Origin: an uncultured Collinsella sp.
GTDB lineage: Bacteria; Actinomycetota; Coriobacteriia; Coriobacteriales; Coriobacteriaceae
Assembly: GCA_900553935.1 (NCBI GenBank)
Contig: USFK01000089.1
Span: forward strand, 1-6,222
Length of the DNA: 6,222 bases
Direction of reading: 5' to 3'
Numbering within the stretch: position 1 is the first letter of the stretch; each line of letters opens with the position of its first letter. Below are positions 6,203 through 6,222 of the stretch, piece after piece. The notes beneath the pieces are model-generated. The model worked only from the letters and a program-made list of their open reading frames with translations. It searched no databases and was not told the origin of the DNA. Both the position numbers and the translations under genes were made by a program.

Positions 6203-6222
6203 TCAGGAAACCGGCGTTGTAG

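Overview
The window looks like chromosomal DNA from a high-GC actinobacterium, most likely a Coriobacteriia gut organism of the Collinsella type. This rests on the dnaE coding style (strong G/C at third positions), the Actinobacteria-like DnaE architecture with a complete PHP site, and the overall gene style. The genus is inference from memory, not a database result. Every gene I can support lies on the minus strand, so transcription runs from high to low coordinates.

In transcription order: (1) 5828-6222 is the 3' end of a UvrD-family helicase-nuclease (AddA/RecB type), of which only the C-terminal PD-(D/E)XK nuclease domain is visible. Its reading frame is interrupted close to the window edge. 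(2) 5533-5691 is a 52-codon ORF that resembles the N-terminal third of a DUF3284-type protein, with a good ribosome binding site and a candidate -10 box. (3) 4114-5446 is an A+T-rich block holding a 12-helix MFS efflux-type transporter and, overlapping its 3' end, a 49-codon unknown ORF. (4) 204-4007 is a complete replicative DNA polymerase III alpha subunit (dnaE). (5) 2-175 is the start of another gene, probably a SWIM/SNF2-type helicase, 28 bp behind dnaE and probably co-transcribed with it.

The flanking genes (nuclease domain, dnaE, helicase-like start) are DNA replication and repair functions with about 65% G+C in the blocks I counted. The middle block is nearer 40-47% and carries an unrelated membrane transporter. 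The simplest reading is that the transporter block is a horizontally acquired cassette that landed in, or replaced the end of, the DUF3284-like gene upstream of dnaE. I found no transposase, integrase, tRNA, CRISPR array or clear target-site duplication. I see no convincing new multi-gene system. The best leads are the unknown 49-residue ORF tied to the transporter, the structured leader in front of the transporter, the truncated DUF3284-like gene at the junction, and the unusual insertions in DnaE.
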